A DNA stretch of 58,756 nt, taken from positions 1 to 58,756 of the forward strand of contig NZ_WHYR01000021.1 of NCBI RefSeq assembly GCF_009428905.1, written 5' to 3'. Position 1 is the first letter of the stretch, and the number at the start of each line of letters is the position of its first letter. This DNA is from Desulfofundulus thermobenzoicus. Lineage in GTDB: Bacteria > Bacillota > Desulfotomaculia > Desulfotomaculales > Desulfovirgulaceae. Shown piece by piece: positions 38,628 through 47,178 of the stretch. The notes below the pieces were generated by a model that saw nothing but the letters and a program-made list of their open reading frames with translations, did not search any database and had not been told where the DNA came from. The position numbers were made by a program, and so were the translations under genes.

Positions 38628-39542
38628 TTGGGTAAAAGGACGAAGTGGATGCTGGCGCTGGCAGCCGTGCTGGTGCTGGCCGTGGCCCTGGCCGGCTGCG
38701 GCGGTGGTCAGAGTCAGCAGCAGGGGCAACAGCCCGGTGGACAAGCGGGTGCAGAGATTTCCGGCAACCTGACGGCAGTTGGTTCCACGGCACTGCAGCC
38801 TCTGGTAGAGGAGGCGGCCAAACAATTCATGGCCAAAAACCCCAAAGCCCAGGTTACGGTACAGGGCGGTGGCAGCGGCACCGGCCTGACCCAGGTGGCT
38901 TCGGGGGCGGCGGACATCGGTAACTCTGATATTTTTGCCGAGGAAAAGAGCGGTATTGATGCTTCGCAACTGAAAGACCACAAGGTTTGTGTAGTGGGTA
39001 TGGCGGCGGTGGTCAACCCGGGTGTGAAGGTTGATAACCTGACCAAAAAGCAGTTGCAGGACATCTTTACCGGCAAAGTAACCAACTGGAAAGAAGTTGG
39101 CGGTCCTGATCAGAAGATTACCGTCATTCACCGGCCCAAAGGGTCCGGTACCCGCGCTACTTTCAAAGCCTTTGCCCTGGACGGAGTAGAAGAAACAGCT
39201 TCAGGTATGGAACAGGAATCTTCCGGTACGGTGAAGAAAATGGTCGCGGAAACCCCGGGTGCCATTTCTTACCTGGCCCTGTCCTATATTGATAACAGTA
39301 TCAAAGCCGTAAAACTGGATGGTGTGGAGCCCACTGTGGAAAACATTGTCACCGGCAAATATCCGGTATGGGCTTATGAGCATATGTATACCAAGGGTGA
39401 ACCCACCGGTCTGAAGAAGGCCTTCCTGGATTACATGGTCAGCAATGATGTACAGGGAACGCTGGTGGAAAAGCTGGGTTATATTCCGATCACCAGAATG
39501 AAAGTGGAGCGGGACGCCCAGGGTAAGATAACCCAGAAGTAA
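38628..39542 (+). CDS. pstS: Phosphate-binding lipoprotein PstS
   Basis: Extracytoplasmic phosphate receptor, 304 aa. Lipoprotein signal ends in ALAGC, followed by a Gln-rich linker. GNLTAVGSTALQPLVEEAA and VQGGGSGTGLTQVASGAADIGNSD form the first phosphate-binding loops, and HRPKGSGTRATF the second. TTG start behind GAGGGGGATG. The Pho boxes upstream predict induction by phosphate limitation. Confidence 0.95.
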   Translation: MGKRTKWMLALAAVLVLAVALAGCGGGQSQQQGQQPGGQAGAEISGNLTAVGSTALQPLVEEAAKQFMAKNPKAQVTVQGGGSGTGLTQVASGAADIGNSDIFAEEKSGIDASQLKDHKVCVVGMAAVVNPGVKVDNLTKKQLQDIFTGKVTNWKEVGGPDQKITVIHRPKGSGTRATFKAFALDGVEETASGMEQESSGTVKKMVAETPGAISYLALSYIDNSIKAVKLDGVEPTVENIVTGKYPVWAYEHMYTKGEPTGLKKAFLDYMVSNDVQGTLVEKLGYIPITRMKVERDAQGKITQK

Positions 39543-39565
39543 AGTGGCTTTTATACTGAAAACTG

Positions 39566-39599
39566 GCGGGGCGGTTGCTTTGTGAACCAACCGCCCCGC
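39566..39599 (+). promoter_or_regulatory. Strong stem-loop between pstS and pstC
   Basis: GCGGGGCGGTTG (39566-39577) pairs perfectly over 12 bp with CAACCGCCCCGC (39588-39599), followed by TATGTTAG and no U-tract. As between dctP and dctQ, it sits between a receptor and its permease, where it would favour receptor production. Function inferred. Confidence 0.65.
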
Positions 39600-39627
39600 T
39601 ATGTTAGGTCTCAAGAGGGAGGTAGTC

Positions 39628-40605
39628 ATGGAAAAGGGTATTTCCCGGACCTTAGGCGGCAATGGGTGTGCCGGTCTGAACAGCTTTTCCCGGGCATATA
39701 ACGCCAGAAGTGTGCAAAAGAGAAAAAAAATAGGGGAAGTTTTCGGCCGCCTGGTGGCTTTTCTGGCGGCCGCCCTGGTGGTGGTCCTGACCCTGGCCAT
39801 TATATACTTTATAGGAGCCAAGGGGTTGGCCACCTTTACTGTGAATGGAGTCAGCGTTAGCGAATTTCTTTTCAGTTCCCATTGGTGGCCCGACCGGCCG
39901 GTGGAACAGGGAGGGCCCATGATCGGCTCCTTCCCCTTTATCCTGGGATCTATTCTGGTCTCCCTGCTGGCAGTGGCCTTAAGCGCACCTTTGAGCATCA
40001 TAGTGGCCGTTTTTATGGCTGAAATTGCGCCGGGCTGGGGACAGCGGGCTCTGCAGCCGGCCATTGAGATCCTGGCCGGCATCCCTTCAGTTGTTTATGG
40101 ATATGTGGGTTTAAGCTTGCTGGTACCATTTATCCGCAACCATATAGGCGGGGGAGGGTTTTCCGTCCTGGCCGGCTTTATTGTCCTGTCCATCATGATT
40201 CTGCCCACCATCATCAGTGTGTCCACCGACAGCCTGCGTGCCCTGCCCCCCCAGTGGAAGGAGGCGGCCCTGGCCCTGGGTTCCACCCGCTGGCAGACCA
40301 TTCGCCTGGTGCTGGTGCCGGCGGCCCGTTCCGGCTTGATTACCGCCATTGTCCTGGGCCTGGCCCGGGCCTTCGGGGAGGCGCTGGCGGTACAAATGGT
40401 CATTGGGAACACCCGGACCATTCCCCATTCCATTCTGGACCCGGTGATGACCCTGACCAGCGCCATTACCATTGATATGGGCTATACCATTATGGGTTCA
40501 TTGTGGAACAACGCCCTCTGGTCCATGGGCCTTCTATTATTGCTAATGTCGTTCTTCTTTATTCTGGTGATCAGGGTGGTAGTGAGGGGAGGGATGGTCC
40601 GGTGA
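39628..40605 (+). CDS. pstC: Phosphate ABC transporter permease PstC
   Basis: Membrane permease of 325 aa with about six helices. After a 60-residue lead come TM1 (VAFLAAALVVVLTLAIIYFI), GSFPFILGSILVSLLAV, LAGIPSVVYGYVGL and the EAALALGSTRWQTIRLVLVP coupling loop for the ATPase. ATG 39628 lies behind GAGGGAGG. The stop overlaps the pstA start. Confidence 0.94.
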   Translation: MEKGISRTLGGNGCAGLNSFSRAYNARSVQKRKKIGEVFGRLVAFLAAALVVVLTLAIIYFIGAKGLATFTVNGVSVSEFLFSSHWWPDRPVEQGGPMIGSFPFILGSILVSLLAVALSAPLSIIVAVFMAEIAPGWGQRALQPAIEILAGIPSVVYGYVGLSLLVPFIRNHIGGGGFSVLAGFIVLSIMILPTIISVSTDSLRALPPQWKEAALALGSTRWQTIRLVLVPAARSGLITAIVLGLARAFGEALAVQMVIGNTRTIPHSILDPVMTLTSAITIDMGYTIMGSLWNNALWSMGLLLLLMSFFFILVIRVVVRGGMVR

Positions 40606-41486
40606 ATGCCCGCCTGGCTGATCGACTGGCCACCATCATGTTCTGGATGGGGGCGGCTACTGTCCTGGCCATTTTGGCCCTGCTCCTGGGTTACATCCTG
40701 CTGCATGGAATCCGTTCCATTGACTGGCATTTCCTTACTGCACCTCCGGAGACTATTGCTGCCGGAGGCGGTGTGGGGCCACAAATTTTTAACTCATTTT
40801 ACCTGCTCTTCCTGACCATGGTTATTACCTCTCCCTTGGGCTTGCTGGCCGGGATTTATCTGGCCGAGTATGCCGGCAGGGGACGTATTACCGAATTCAT
40901 TCGCCTTTCCATAGAGACCTTAACGTCCCTGCCTTCCATTGTGGTTGGCCTGTTTGGTTTGTTGTTTTTTGTAAATATGACCGGGTGGGGCTACAGTCTG
41001 ATGTCCGGAGCCCTGGCCCTGGCGGTAATTAATCTGCCCTTGATGGTACGGGTTTCGGAGGAATCCATCCGCAGCGTGCCCGGGGAATTGCGGGAAGCCA
41101 GCCTGGCCCTGGGGGCTACCCGCTGGGAAACCATGTGGCGGGTAATTTTGCCTTCGGCCTTTCCCGGTCTGGTTACCGGGGCCATTATCGCCGCCGGCCG
41201 GGTTTTTGGCGAAGCAGCAGCCCTGTTATATACCGCCGGCATGAGCAGCCCTATATTATTTTTTTCCGACCTTAATCCCACGAGTCCCACCTCACCCATA
41301 AACCCCTTCCGGCCGGCGGAAACCCTGGCCGTTCATATCTGGAAAATCAATTCGGAAGCGTTGATTCCCGATGTGCGCAGGGTGGCGGACGGTTCGGCGG
41401 CGGTGCTTATTCTGGTGGTGCTTTTATTCAACGTCCTGGCCCGCTGGTTGGGCCGCGGTATTTACCGGCGCATGACCGCCACCTGA
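40602..41486 (+). CDS. pstA: Phosphate ABC transporter permease PstA
   Basis: Second permease, 294 aa. [33 protein letters not shown] and the [20 protein letters not shown] coupling loop define it. GTG 40602 overlaps the pstC TGA (GTGA), so the longer frame from 40503 is not used. pstB (the ATPase) should follow in a normal operon but does not. Confidence 0.93.
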   Translation: MNARLADRLATIMFWMGAATVLAILALLLGYILLHGIRSIDWHFLTAPPETIAAGGGVGPQIFNSFYLLFLTMVITSPLGLLAGIYLAEYAGRGRITEFIRLSIETLTSLPSIVVGLFGLLFFVNMTGWGYSLMSGALALAVINLPLMVRVSEESIRSVPGELREASLALGATRWETMWRVILPSAFPGLVTGAIIAAGRVFGEAAALLYTAGMSSPILFFSDLNPTSPTSPINPFRPAETLAVHIWKINSEALIPDVRRVADGSAAVLILVVLLFNVLARWLGRGIYRRMTAT

Positions 41487-41517
41487 GATTTTAATTGGGG
41501 AAAGGGGAGCTGACCAA

Positions 41518-43395
41518 ATGGGGGAGATGAAAGGAGAGCCTGTGGCCGGTCCGGGAAAGGATACCGGAAAGCAGGCCGGCCCTTTTTATGGCGTGGTTCA
41601 TTTTCCCGGACGGCTGTTTAGATCACTGTTGCATTTTCCAGAAGTCTTTTTTCATTTTATCCGTTTCGGGAACCGTTTCCAAAAGGGAGTGGAAAGCCGC
41701 TCCAGGCCGGACCGGCAAAGAGCGTGCTTTACAGATCGCATCAGTTTTCAATTTCAAATTTTGTTTTTAATGACGGTCATTATTGTGCTGGTAATGGGTG
41801 CTCTGGGTGTGGCAGCTTACTGGGGAGGAAAGCAGTGGATTGTCAATTATACTGACAACCGCCTCTCTGCATCGGCCACGAATGTTTCGGAGAAAATTGA
41901 CGTATTTACCTCCGGCATGGACAGCCGGTTGATTGACCGCAAGGCCAGTTACATGCTGGCTGCTGAAGCGGCCTCCTTTGACCGGCAGGGGTTATCGGCC
42001 AGCACCATTATCATTGATAAGCAGGGAAATGAAGTGCTTTTTGCCGGGGGAGAAGATTACCGTTTCATCCCGCCACAGGATTTCAAAGAAAAGATCTTTA
42101 CCAGCCGTTCGGGATTGGAGACAGTGAGCGTAAAGGGACAAAGGTGGCGCGTGGCTTTCCAGCACATACCCGGCCGGGAATGGGTTTATATAATCGGCAT
42201 TCCGGAAGAACAGTACGTATTGCCATTAAAACAATTGAGAAATCTTATTGTTCTTGGCGGCCTGGTGGCCCTGCTGGCCACCACATTGATTTGTGCCCTG
42301 GGTGCCCGGAGATTTGCCGGTCCATTAAATGAGATAACCCGGATCATGTCCCGGGCCGGGGAAGGTAACCTAACCCTGCGGGCCAGGGAAAGGAAAGTGG
42401 GCAGGGAATTATCCCTGCTGGGCAGGGGTTTTAACCTGATGCTGGCAGACCTGGGTCGCCTGATCAGTGCCTTCAGCCACACGGCCGGGGACCTGCACCG
42501 ATCCAGCCGGCGGATGCAAGTGGTGAGTGAAAACCAGGTCCGCTTTGCCCGGAACGCCGAGGCCCATGTGGAAAAGATGGCTGCGTCGATGAAAGAGATG
42601 GCCGGTGTGGTGGAAAGTGCCGATAGATCCAGCAAGGAAATGATGCGGCTGGTGGAAGAGAGCCTGGACGGGCTGAACCTGGTAGTGGAAAAAATTAACA
42701 GGAACCGCCGCCTGGCCGGGGAAAGTGCGGTGGCGGTGATGGATTTAACAGAACATATACAGCAAATTGATAAGATAATCGATATTATAAATAATATTTC
42801 CCGCCAGACACACCTGTTGTCCCTCAATGCTTCCATAGAAGCGGCCAGAGCCGGGGGGGTGCACGGGCGGGGCTTCGCCGTGGTGGCGGAAGAAGTGCGC
42901 CGGCTGGCTGAAGAAACGGGGCGGGCCATTGAAGAAGTGGGCCGTATTATTAAATTGATTCAGGAAAGTGCCGCCCGGGTTTTGGAACAGGTGCAGGTCA
43001 GTGCGGAAATGGCCCGGCAGGGAGCGGAAGCAGTGGAACATACCAGTGATTCTCTTAACAGGATGCACCAATCGGTGGTGCACACCGGGGAGCAGGTGGG
43101 CCGGCTTGCCGGCGGCGTAAGGGATCTGGATGCCGGTGTTAAAGAGGTGGTGCGCACCGTGCGCATCATTGCCGGAACAGAGGAAGCAGAGGGAGAGGGC
43201 GAAAAGCATGTTTCCGCCAGGGAGGTGGCCATGCTGGCCGGTAACCTGGCCCGGATGGCCGAACAAATGCAGGCCCAGCTGGCCCGTTTTGTGGTGGAGA
43301 AAGGGAAAACTGGCCCCGGTGAGAACCGGTCCGGGAGCGCAGGCAAGGATTCCGGATATACCAGGAAAATTAATAGTGAGTTAATACCCGCATAA
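41518..43395 (+). CDS. Methyl-accepting chemotaxis-like protein
   Basis: Transducer of 625 aa. An unusually long cytoplasmic lead (about 80 residues) precedes TM1 ([18 protein letters not shown]). A single Cache-like sensor of about 130 residues ([19 protein letters not shown]), TM2, a HAMP domain and a signalling coiled coil follow. The tip reads [19 protein letters not shown], close to the usual QTNLLALNAAIEAARAGE, so CheW/CheA contact is plausible. It comes 31 bases after pstA and may sense phosphate or be unrelated. Confidence 0.88.
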   Translation: MGEMKGEPVAGPGKDTGKQAGPFYGVVHFPGRLFRSLLHFPEVFFHFIRFGNRFQKGVESRSRPDRQRACFTDRISFQFQILFLMTVIIVLVMGALGVAAYWGGKQWIVNYTDNRLSASATNVSEKIDVFTSGMDSRLIDRKASYMLAAEAASFDRQGLSASTIIIDKQGNEVLFAGGEDYRFIPPQDFKEKIFTSRSGLETVSVKGQRWRVAFQHIPGREWVYIIGIPEEQYVLPLKQLRNLIVLGGLVALLATTLICALGARRFAGPLNEITRIMSRAGEGNLTLRARERKVGRELSLLGRGFNLMLADLGRLISAFSHTAGDLHRSSRRMQVVSENQVRFARNAEAHVEKMAASMKEMAGVVESADRSSKEMMRLVEESLDGLNLVVEKINRNRRLAGESAVAVMDLTEHIQQIDKIIDIINNISRQTHLLSLNASIEAARAGGVHGRGFAVVAEEVRRLAEETGRAIEEVGRIIKLIQESAARVLEQVQVSAEMARQGAEAVEHTSDSLNRMHQSVVHTGEQVGRLAGGVRDLDAGVKEVVRTVRIIAGTEEAEGEGEKHVSAREVAMLAGNLARMAEQMQAQLARFVVEKGKTGPGENRSGSAGKDSGYTRKINSELIPA

Positions 43396-43455
43396 CCCGG
43401 GGTTAACGTAACTGTTCTATAATAAATCTACCAGCCAGGAAGGGAGGTAATACCC

Positions 43456-43787
43456 ATGGAACTGCAGGCCGATTTACACACCCACACCATTGCCAGCAGC
43501 CATGCCTTCAGTACGGTTAAAGAGATGGCCTCAGCGGCCGCTGCTGCCGGATTGCAGCTGCTGGGGATCACCGATCATGGAGTGAATATGCCCGGCGCTC
43601 CCCATGAGTATTATTTCAGCCAGTTGCTAACACTGCCTGATGAAATTGAAGGTATACATATTTAAAGGGTGTGGAGGCCAACATCATTGACAGTAACGGT
43701 AATCTGGATATGCCCGTGGAAATCCTTTCCCGGCTGGATCTGGTGCTGGCCGGGTTTCACGCCGGTTGTGGCTTTCCTTCCGGCTGA
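43456..43787 (+). pseudogene. PHP-domain phosphatase, frameshifted and truncated
   Basis: The start matches YcdX-type PHP phosphatases: ADLHTHTIASSHAFSTVKEM (first two metal histidines), GITDHGVNMPGAPHEYYF. The frame ends with a stop after EGIHI. One missing base near 43663 restores KGVEANIIDSNGNLDMPVEI and LDLVLAGFHAGCGF in the next frame, which then stops at 43787. The rest of the family (about 240 aa in all) is absent. A frameshift plus 3' loss makes it a remnant; a sequencing error could explain the shift but not the missing end. Confidence 0.85.
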
Positions 43788-43904
43788 CGCAGTGTTCTGA
43801 CCGGAATCCTCCCGGGGATGTAAAGAAAAATTAACTGATTTTTAATTGCAGGTTGCTGGATTCTTAATGTTTTAGTGTTAAGATTGACCCGGGAGGTGAG
43901 TTGT

Positions 43905-44213
43905 TTGGTTAAGATCTGGATGGAGCAGGGCCGCATTTATGTGGGTGGTATTATAATTAACCATCATTTTAAAAAGGTGCAAAGGGCACTGGAAGAAATG
44001 GCCAGGGAAGAAAGCCGCATGGTGGTGGACCTGGGAGAGCTGGAGTTCATTGACGAAACCGGTGTCAGCCAGTTGTTGGGTATGATTGACCGTTTTAACG
44101 ACCGGGGGATTCAGGTTGAGCTGATCAATGCCCAGGATAAGGTGCTGGCCAGGTTTCTGCAGGTGGGTGCCCGGCTCTGGCTGGATAAGCAGCTATTCAG
44201 TAAGGTGGGGTAA
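43905..44213 (+). CDS. STAS-domain protein, anti-sigma-factor antagonist-like
   Basis: Small STAS protein, 102 aa. VVDLGELEFIDETGVSQLLG aligns with the core of SpoIIAA/RsbV, where the loop is D-S-S-G; here it is E-T-G, so threonine would be the phosphorylation residue if any. TTG 43905 is chosen because GGGAGG lies 8 bases before it. No kinase or sigma factor adjoins it, so its partner is unknown. Confidence 0.75.
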   Translation: MVKIWMEQGRIYVGGIIINHHFKKVQRALEEMAREESRMVVDLGELEFIDETGVSQLLGMIDRFNDRGIQVELINAQDKVLARFLQVGARLWLDKQLFSKVG

Positions 44214-44321
44214 TGGTGAGTTTATACCCTGCCTGTAACTTCGAAATGAATCCGGTTACTTTGAACCGGTTATGATAAATATATTAGAGGAGTAGTATCC
44301 GACAGGAGGAAGAGCCATCCG

Positions 44322-44990
44322 GTGATCAGTCCCTCTACATGGGCGGTAGCCAAGCTGCTTTTAGCTGTGGCCGGTCCTTTGCAAAATCTGGTGGATCGAG
44401 GGGGAATAACCCACACCTTTTGTAACCAACAGGCCGTATCCATATTGGAGCAGGATGGCCGAACCGGAGAGGCCAGATTATTACGCAAGCATTTTATAAT
44501 GTTTAACCGGGGTACCCTATGGGCGGATCGGGGGTGGAAATGTTTCGCTCATTATCTGGATCCTTCGTCCGGGAGGGGTATCGGTTCGTGGCCGGACGCG
44601 GCTTCAGAGTGCGAGACATATTTTCAACGGGCCATGGAGTGGTGGGTGAAGGGTAGGAAAGAGGTTGCCTTCTTCTTCCTGGGGGCGGCTGCTCATCTGG
44701 TCCAGGACCTCTGCGTTCCCCATCATGCCTGTGGGATTCCTTTCAATGGGCACCAACAATATGAAACCTGGGTGAAAGAAAATTGCGGGTTCTTTCGGAT
44801 CAGTAATGGTGGGCTTTATCAGGTGGCAGGTAGTCCGGGCCAGTGGGTATACGCCAACGCCCGTTTGGCCAAGAATTATTATCCCCGGATTTGCCAGCAG
44901 GAATACCACGAAGTAACGGAAGTTCTTTTAGGTCGGGCCCAGCGAACCACCGCCGGATTCATTCAATTTTTTTGCTCCAGGATTATGTAA
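44322..44990 (+). CDS. Zinc-dependent phospholipase C-like protein
   Basis: A 222-aa all-helical protein resembling the phospholipase C/alpha-toxin N-terminal domain. Possible zinc ligands: ITHTF, FAHYLDP, HLVQDLCVPHHA (the HxxxD...H element) and GHQQYETW. There is no clear signal peptide; the first 20 residues are mildly hydrophobic. Some family members act on spore or membrane lipids, but no substrate can be named. GTG start; GGAGG lies upstream. A good terminator follows. Confidence 0.75.
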   Translation: MISPSTWAVAKLLLAVAGPLQNLVDRGGITHTFCNQQAVSILEQDGRTGEARLLRKHFIMFNRGTLWADRGWKCFAHYLDPSSGRGIGSWPDAASECETYFQRAMEWWVKGRKEVAFFFLGAAAHLVQDLCVPHHACGIPFNGHQQYETWVKENCGFFRISNGGLYQVAGSPGQWVYANARLAKNYYPRICQQEYHEVTEVLLGRAQRTTAGFIQFFCSRIM

Positions 44991-45039
44991 ACAGTTTATG
45001 TAAACAACCATAGCCCACTACCTCCTTCTTCACTATAAA

Positions 45040-45075
45040 AGGACTGCGGAATTTATACCGCCAGTCCTCTTTTTT
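45040..45075 (+). terminator. Intrinsic terminator after the phospholipase-like gene
   Basis: AGGACTGCGG (45040-45049) pairs with CCGCCAGTCCT (45058-45068, one bulge) and is followed by CTTTTTTAT. A convincing rho-independent stop. Confidence 0.85.
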
Positions 45076-45192
45076 ATTTTTATAAACGGGGAAAGATTAC
45101 CGGTTGGTGGAGACGGGTAAATCATTTCGCCGTAACAATTTTCCTTTAAACAATCGGATGGGTCCGTTTGGCGAACGAATAATGATTTTTAT

Positions 45193-45238
45193 TGTCCACT
45201 CTAATAAAATAATAAATAATAAAATAATAAAATGGACA
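45193..45238. repeat. AT-only tandem repeat within an inverted hexamer
   Basis: TAATAAAATAATAAA occurs twice without a gap (45202-45216, 45217-45231), bounded by TGTCCA (45193) and TGGACA (45233). It lies in the gene-free stretch just before the left copy of the long direct repeat, and the base composition is very unlike its surroundings. It could ease DNA melting, but no role is shown. The rest of 45076-45386 shows nothing else. Confidence 0.45.
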
Positions 45239-45386
45239 GCTAAAAATAGAACGGACGACGGCAAGTCCGGCCTGAATGGGATGAATACTGCGATGTATAT
45301 GCTGGTATTAGAAGGAAAATCTGTGATATTGCTGCGAATGTTTTGTTGTAGTGTTTGTGAATTGGATAATGGTTCCTATAATAAGT

Positions 45387-45701
45387 ATTATGTCAACCGC
45401 CCTTGTAAGGTTACTGGCCGGCACTGCGCCTGCAATGGCCCGGGGCGGCCCTGCGGCGGCCGGCAGGCCCACAGGATGCAACCGGCCGGCCCTTTGATAC
45501 AGGTGCCGTAAAGCGGGCCGCAGGCTCGCGCCGGCCTTTGGGCGTGGCTACGTTGCGTCTTCGCTTGGAACACGTATTTGCCGGGCGGGACAGGCTGACA
45601 TAATACTTGTGGTGGTTGATAAGGCCGGTGGTACTTACGGGACGCGCGGCGGCCCGGTGGTGGTTTGACAGGGCCGGTGCACGCGCGGGGGTTTTAGACC
45701 A
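45387..45701. repeat. Long direct repeat, left copy (315 bp)
   Basis: Nearly identical to 47555-47867, with only a handful of substitutions and a 2-base length difference, starting at ATTATGTCAACCGCCC and ending at TTTTAGACCA. It is GC-rich, contains partial internal repeats of a GGTTGATAAGGCCGGTG type, and its right end includes the stop codon of the DUF2922 gene. Probably non-coding; the open frame on the minus strand looks arbitrary. Confidence 0.92.
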
Positions 45702-45888
45702 GGTCGGTTACCACGACCACGTCGCTGTCCACCAGCTCGGTCAAGGCCGGGTAGAAGACGTTGGCATTGATTATCGCCTGGGCGCCCTGCTGGATCTGTT
45801 CCTTCGTGATGTCATCCTTAGGGTCAGGGACGCGAAGAGTCTTACGAGTGCCGTCACTAACCTGAAAAGTCAAGCGCAAGTAGGTCAT
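45694..45888 (-). CDS. DUF2922 family small protein
   Basis: A 64-aa protein of the DUF2922 family: LRLTFQVSDGTRKTLRVPDP, then DDITKEQIQQGAQAIINANVF. Function unknown; the family is usually next to DUF1659, as here (26 bases apart). ATG 45888 lies behind GGGGGG. The stop codon falls inside the left long repeat, and the right repeat carries the matching 3' end of a lost second copy. Confidence 0.88.
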   Translation of the reverse strand: MTYLRLTFQVSDGTRKTLRVPDPKDDITKEQIQQGAQAIINANVFYPALTELVDSDVVVVTDLV

Positions 45889-45914
45889 GAATCATTTCCC
45901 CCCTTAATTAAGAA

Positions 45915-46139
45915 TTAAGCCTGGACCAGACGGGCGCGGTTAATCTCGCCCACCTGATTCAGAGTAAACTTCTGGAGACCGGCGATGGCCTGGGCAAAAT
46001 CCCAGACCTGCTGGTCGGTGGCATCCAGCTTCAGGCCGGAGTAAGTAAGGTGCTTATACTTCGGGTTGCCGTTTTCGTCCACGCCGGTCTGCAGGGTCAG
46101 GACTACGGACTTGCCAGTAGGAATGGCATTGACGGCCAT
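45915..46139 (-). CDS. DUF1659 family small protein
   Basis: A 74-aa protein of the DUF1659 family: SVVLTLQTGVDENGNPKYKH, then the LDATDQQVWDFAQAIAGLQ segment. Function unknown. Strong AAAAGGAGG ahead of the ATG. It is probably co-transcribed with the DUF2922 gene and the short membrane peptide upstream. A GCGCGCC/GGCGCGC hairpin (46181-46198) lies between it and the peptide gene. Confidence 0.9.
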   Translation of the reverse strand: MAVNAIPTGKSVVLTLQTGVDENGNPKYKHLTYSGLKLDATDQQVWDFAQAIAGLQKFTLNQVGEINRARLVQA

Positions 46140-46214
46140 TGGGATTCCTCCTTTTGTAAGTTTTACGCGGGTTTAAGGAAGCGCGCCTGCGGGCGCGCAT
46201 TAAAGGTCCCGCCC

Positions 46215-46292
46215 TTACTTAAGGGCCAGGTAGATGATGCAAGCACACAGGACCGAAAGGGCCAGGCCCGGGCCAATGAGCTGGCGCAGCAT
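46215..46292 (-). CDS. 25-residue membrane peptide (YvrJ-like position)
   Basis: Reads MLRQLIGPGLALSVLCACII then YLALK: a single membrane helix. AAGGAGGCGG lies 5 bases before the ATG, better than chance. DUF1659/DUF2922 pairs often travel with a short YvrJ-type membrane protein, so this may be its counterpart, though it is shorter and lacks clear YvrJ residues. It overlaps the 3' end of the HUH gene in another frame. Confidence 0.6.
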   Translation of the reverse strand: MLRQLIGPGLALSVLCACIIYLALK

Positions 46293-47046
46293 GATTACCG
46301 CCTCCTTCGGGGGGCGAAAGGTCACCGTGGACGGTCAAATTGCCGTGAACCACCAGATCACCGTGGATTTCCAGGTCAAATGGAACAGTCAGCCGGCCGC
46401 TCACTTCCAGATTGCCGTGAACGGACAGCCGGCCGCGAACCACCAGATCGCCGTGGACTGCAAGGCCACCGTGGATAACCACGGGAGTGGCCGAATCAAC
46501 AGGGTTATCGTCATCAATGGGGTTACCGTTACCCTCTAGCCTATCGTCATTAACGATGTCTTCAAGGTTACCGTTATCCATAAGCTTATTGTTTACACCA
46601 GCATCCAGTTGGTAGTCCCCGGCCGTCTGGCTGGAGACCGTCTGGCTTTGAGACATGAGGGCTGGCGGGGTGGGCTGTTGAGCCATATTGGTTTGCGTCC
46701 GTGTAAAGGTCCTCTGCTTGTCAATGTACTGCTCCCAGCCGGCGGGGTCATCTGCCGTCACCCAGTGGACGATTCCTTGACGGCGGTGCCAGTAACGATG
46801 GATCCAGTCGGCAACCGTGGAACCCGGGCAGGCAGTCAGTGTGCCGTGGATGTGAGGGGCAACTTCCCGGCCGGTCCGGGGGTCAATGAGACATAAGGAA
46901 AGGGACAGCCTGTACCGCCACTCCTTGCGCCGGGCAACGGCCCGCAATGCATTGAACAACCGGTCAATTGCCTTGTCAACGTCGATGTAATCGGGCTCAC
47001 GGCGAAAGGTCAGGGTGATGGCAACGGTGTTCCACTTGCGCTCCAT
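46219..47046 (-). CDS. HUH-endonuclease (rolling-circle Rep-like) protein with beta-solenoid-like tail
   Basis: A 275-aa protein. Residues 1-115 carry the three Rep motifs in order and at normal spacing: motif 1 VAITLTF (8-14), HUH motif PHIHG with H65 and H67, and motif 3 EQYIDKQ with Y107 and K110. A Gln/Ser/Thr linker (115-185) follows. Residues 185-245 repeat HGDLVVHG/HGNLTVHG-type six-residue units, a pattern of left-handed beta-solenoids or bactofilin-like folds. ATG 47046 has GAGGAGG upstream. Nicking and joining of single-stranded DNA is the family activity; the tail is not known to me in Rep proteins. The frame goes further upstream to 47130 over the 52-bp repeats. Confidence 0.75.
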   Translation of the reverse strand: MERKWNTVAITLTFRREPDYIDVDKAIDRLFNALRAVARRKEWRYRLSLSLCLIDPRTGREVAPHIHGTLTACPGSTVADWIHRYWHRRQGIVHWVTADDPAGWEQYIDKQRTFTRTQTNMAQQPTPPALMSQSQTVSSQTAGDYQLDAGVNNKLMDNGNLEDIVNDDRLEGNGNPIDDDNPVDSATPVVIHGGLAVHGDLVVRGRLSVHGNLEVSGRLTVPFDLEIHGDLVVHGNLTVHGDLSPPEGGGNHAAPAHWPGPGPFGPVCLHHLPGP

Positions 47047-47060
47047 TCTGAAGCCTCCTC

Positions 47061-47112
47061 TCACCCGTATATAGTATCGGGGTTTTGAGCAGTACCGGCG
47101 AGGAAGGCTTCC
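47061..47112. repeat. Tandem 52-bp repeat, copy 1, before the HUH gene
   Basis: TCACCCGTATATAGTAT... to GAGGAAGGCTTCC, matching copy 2 at 47 of 52 positions. It starts 15 bases before the HUH start codon. Iteron-like repeats in front of a rep gene suggest an origin or autoregulatory site. Confidence 0.85.
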
Positions 47113-47126
47113 ATAAGAAAACCCCC

Positions 47127-47178
47127 TCACCCGTATATAGTACCGGGGTTTTGATCGATACCGGTGAGGAAGGCTTCC
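47127..47178. repeat. Tandem 52-bp repeat, copy 2
   Basis: Same unit at a 66-base period from copy 1. Around it AAAACCCC (from 47118) and GGGGTTTT (ending about 47152) can pair, putting TATATAGTA in a loop. A hairpin with an AT-rich loop is the usual form of a rolling-circle nick site, but no cut site is shown. Confidence 0.8.

Noticed and set aside
45104..45511. 135-codon plus-strand open frame
   Set aside because: Runs through the AT tandem repeat and into the long direct repeat; no family, no good ribosome site, abrupt change in composition.
46234..46539. 101-codon plus-strand open frame with repeated residues
   Set aside because: The repetition is the complement of the beta-solenoid-like tail of the HUH protein on the minus strand, which has the better start and domain logic.
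47061..47178. CRISPR array
   Set aside because: Only two 52-base units with a 14-base gap and no cas genes; better read as iteron-like repeats of the HUH gene.
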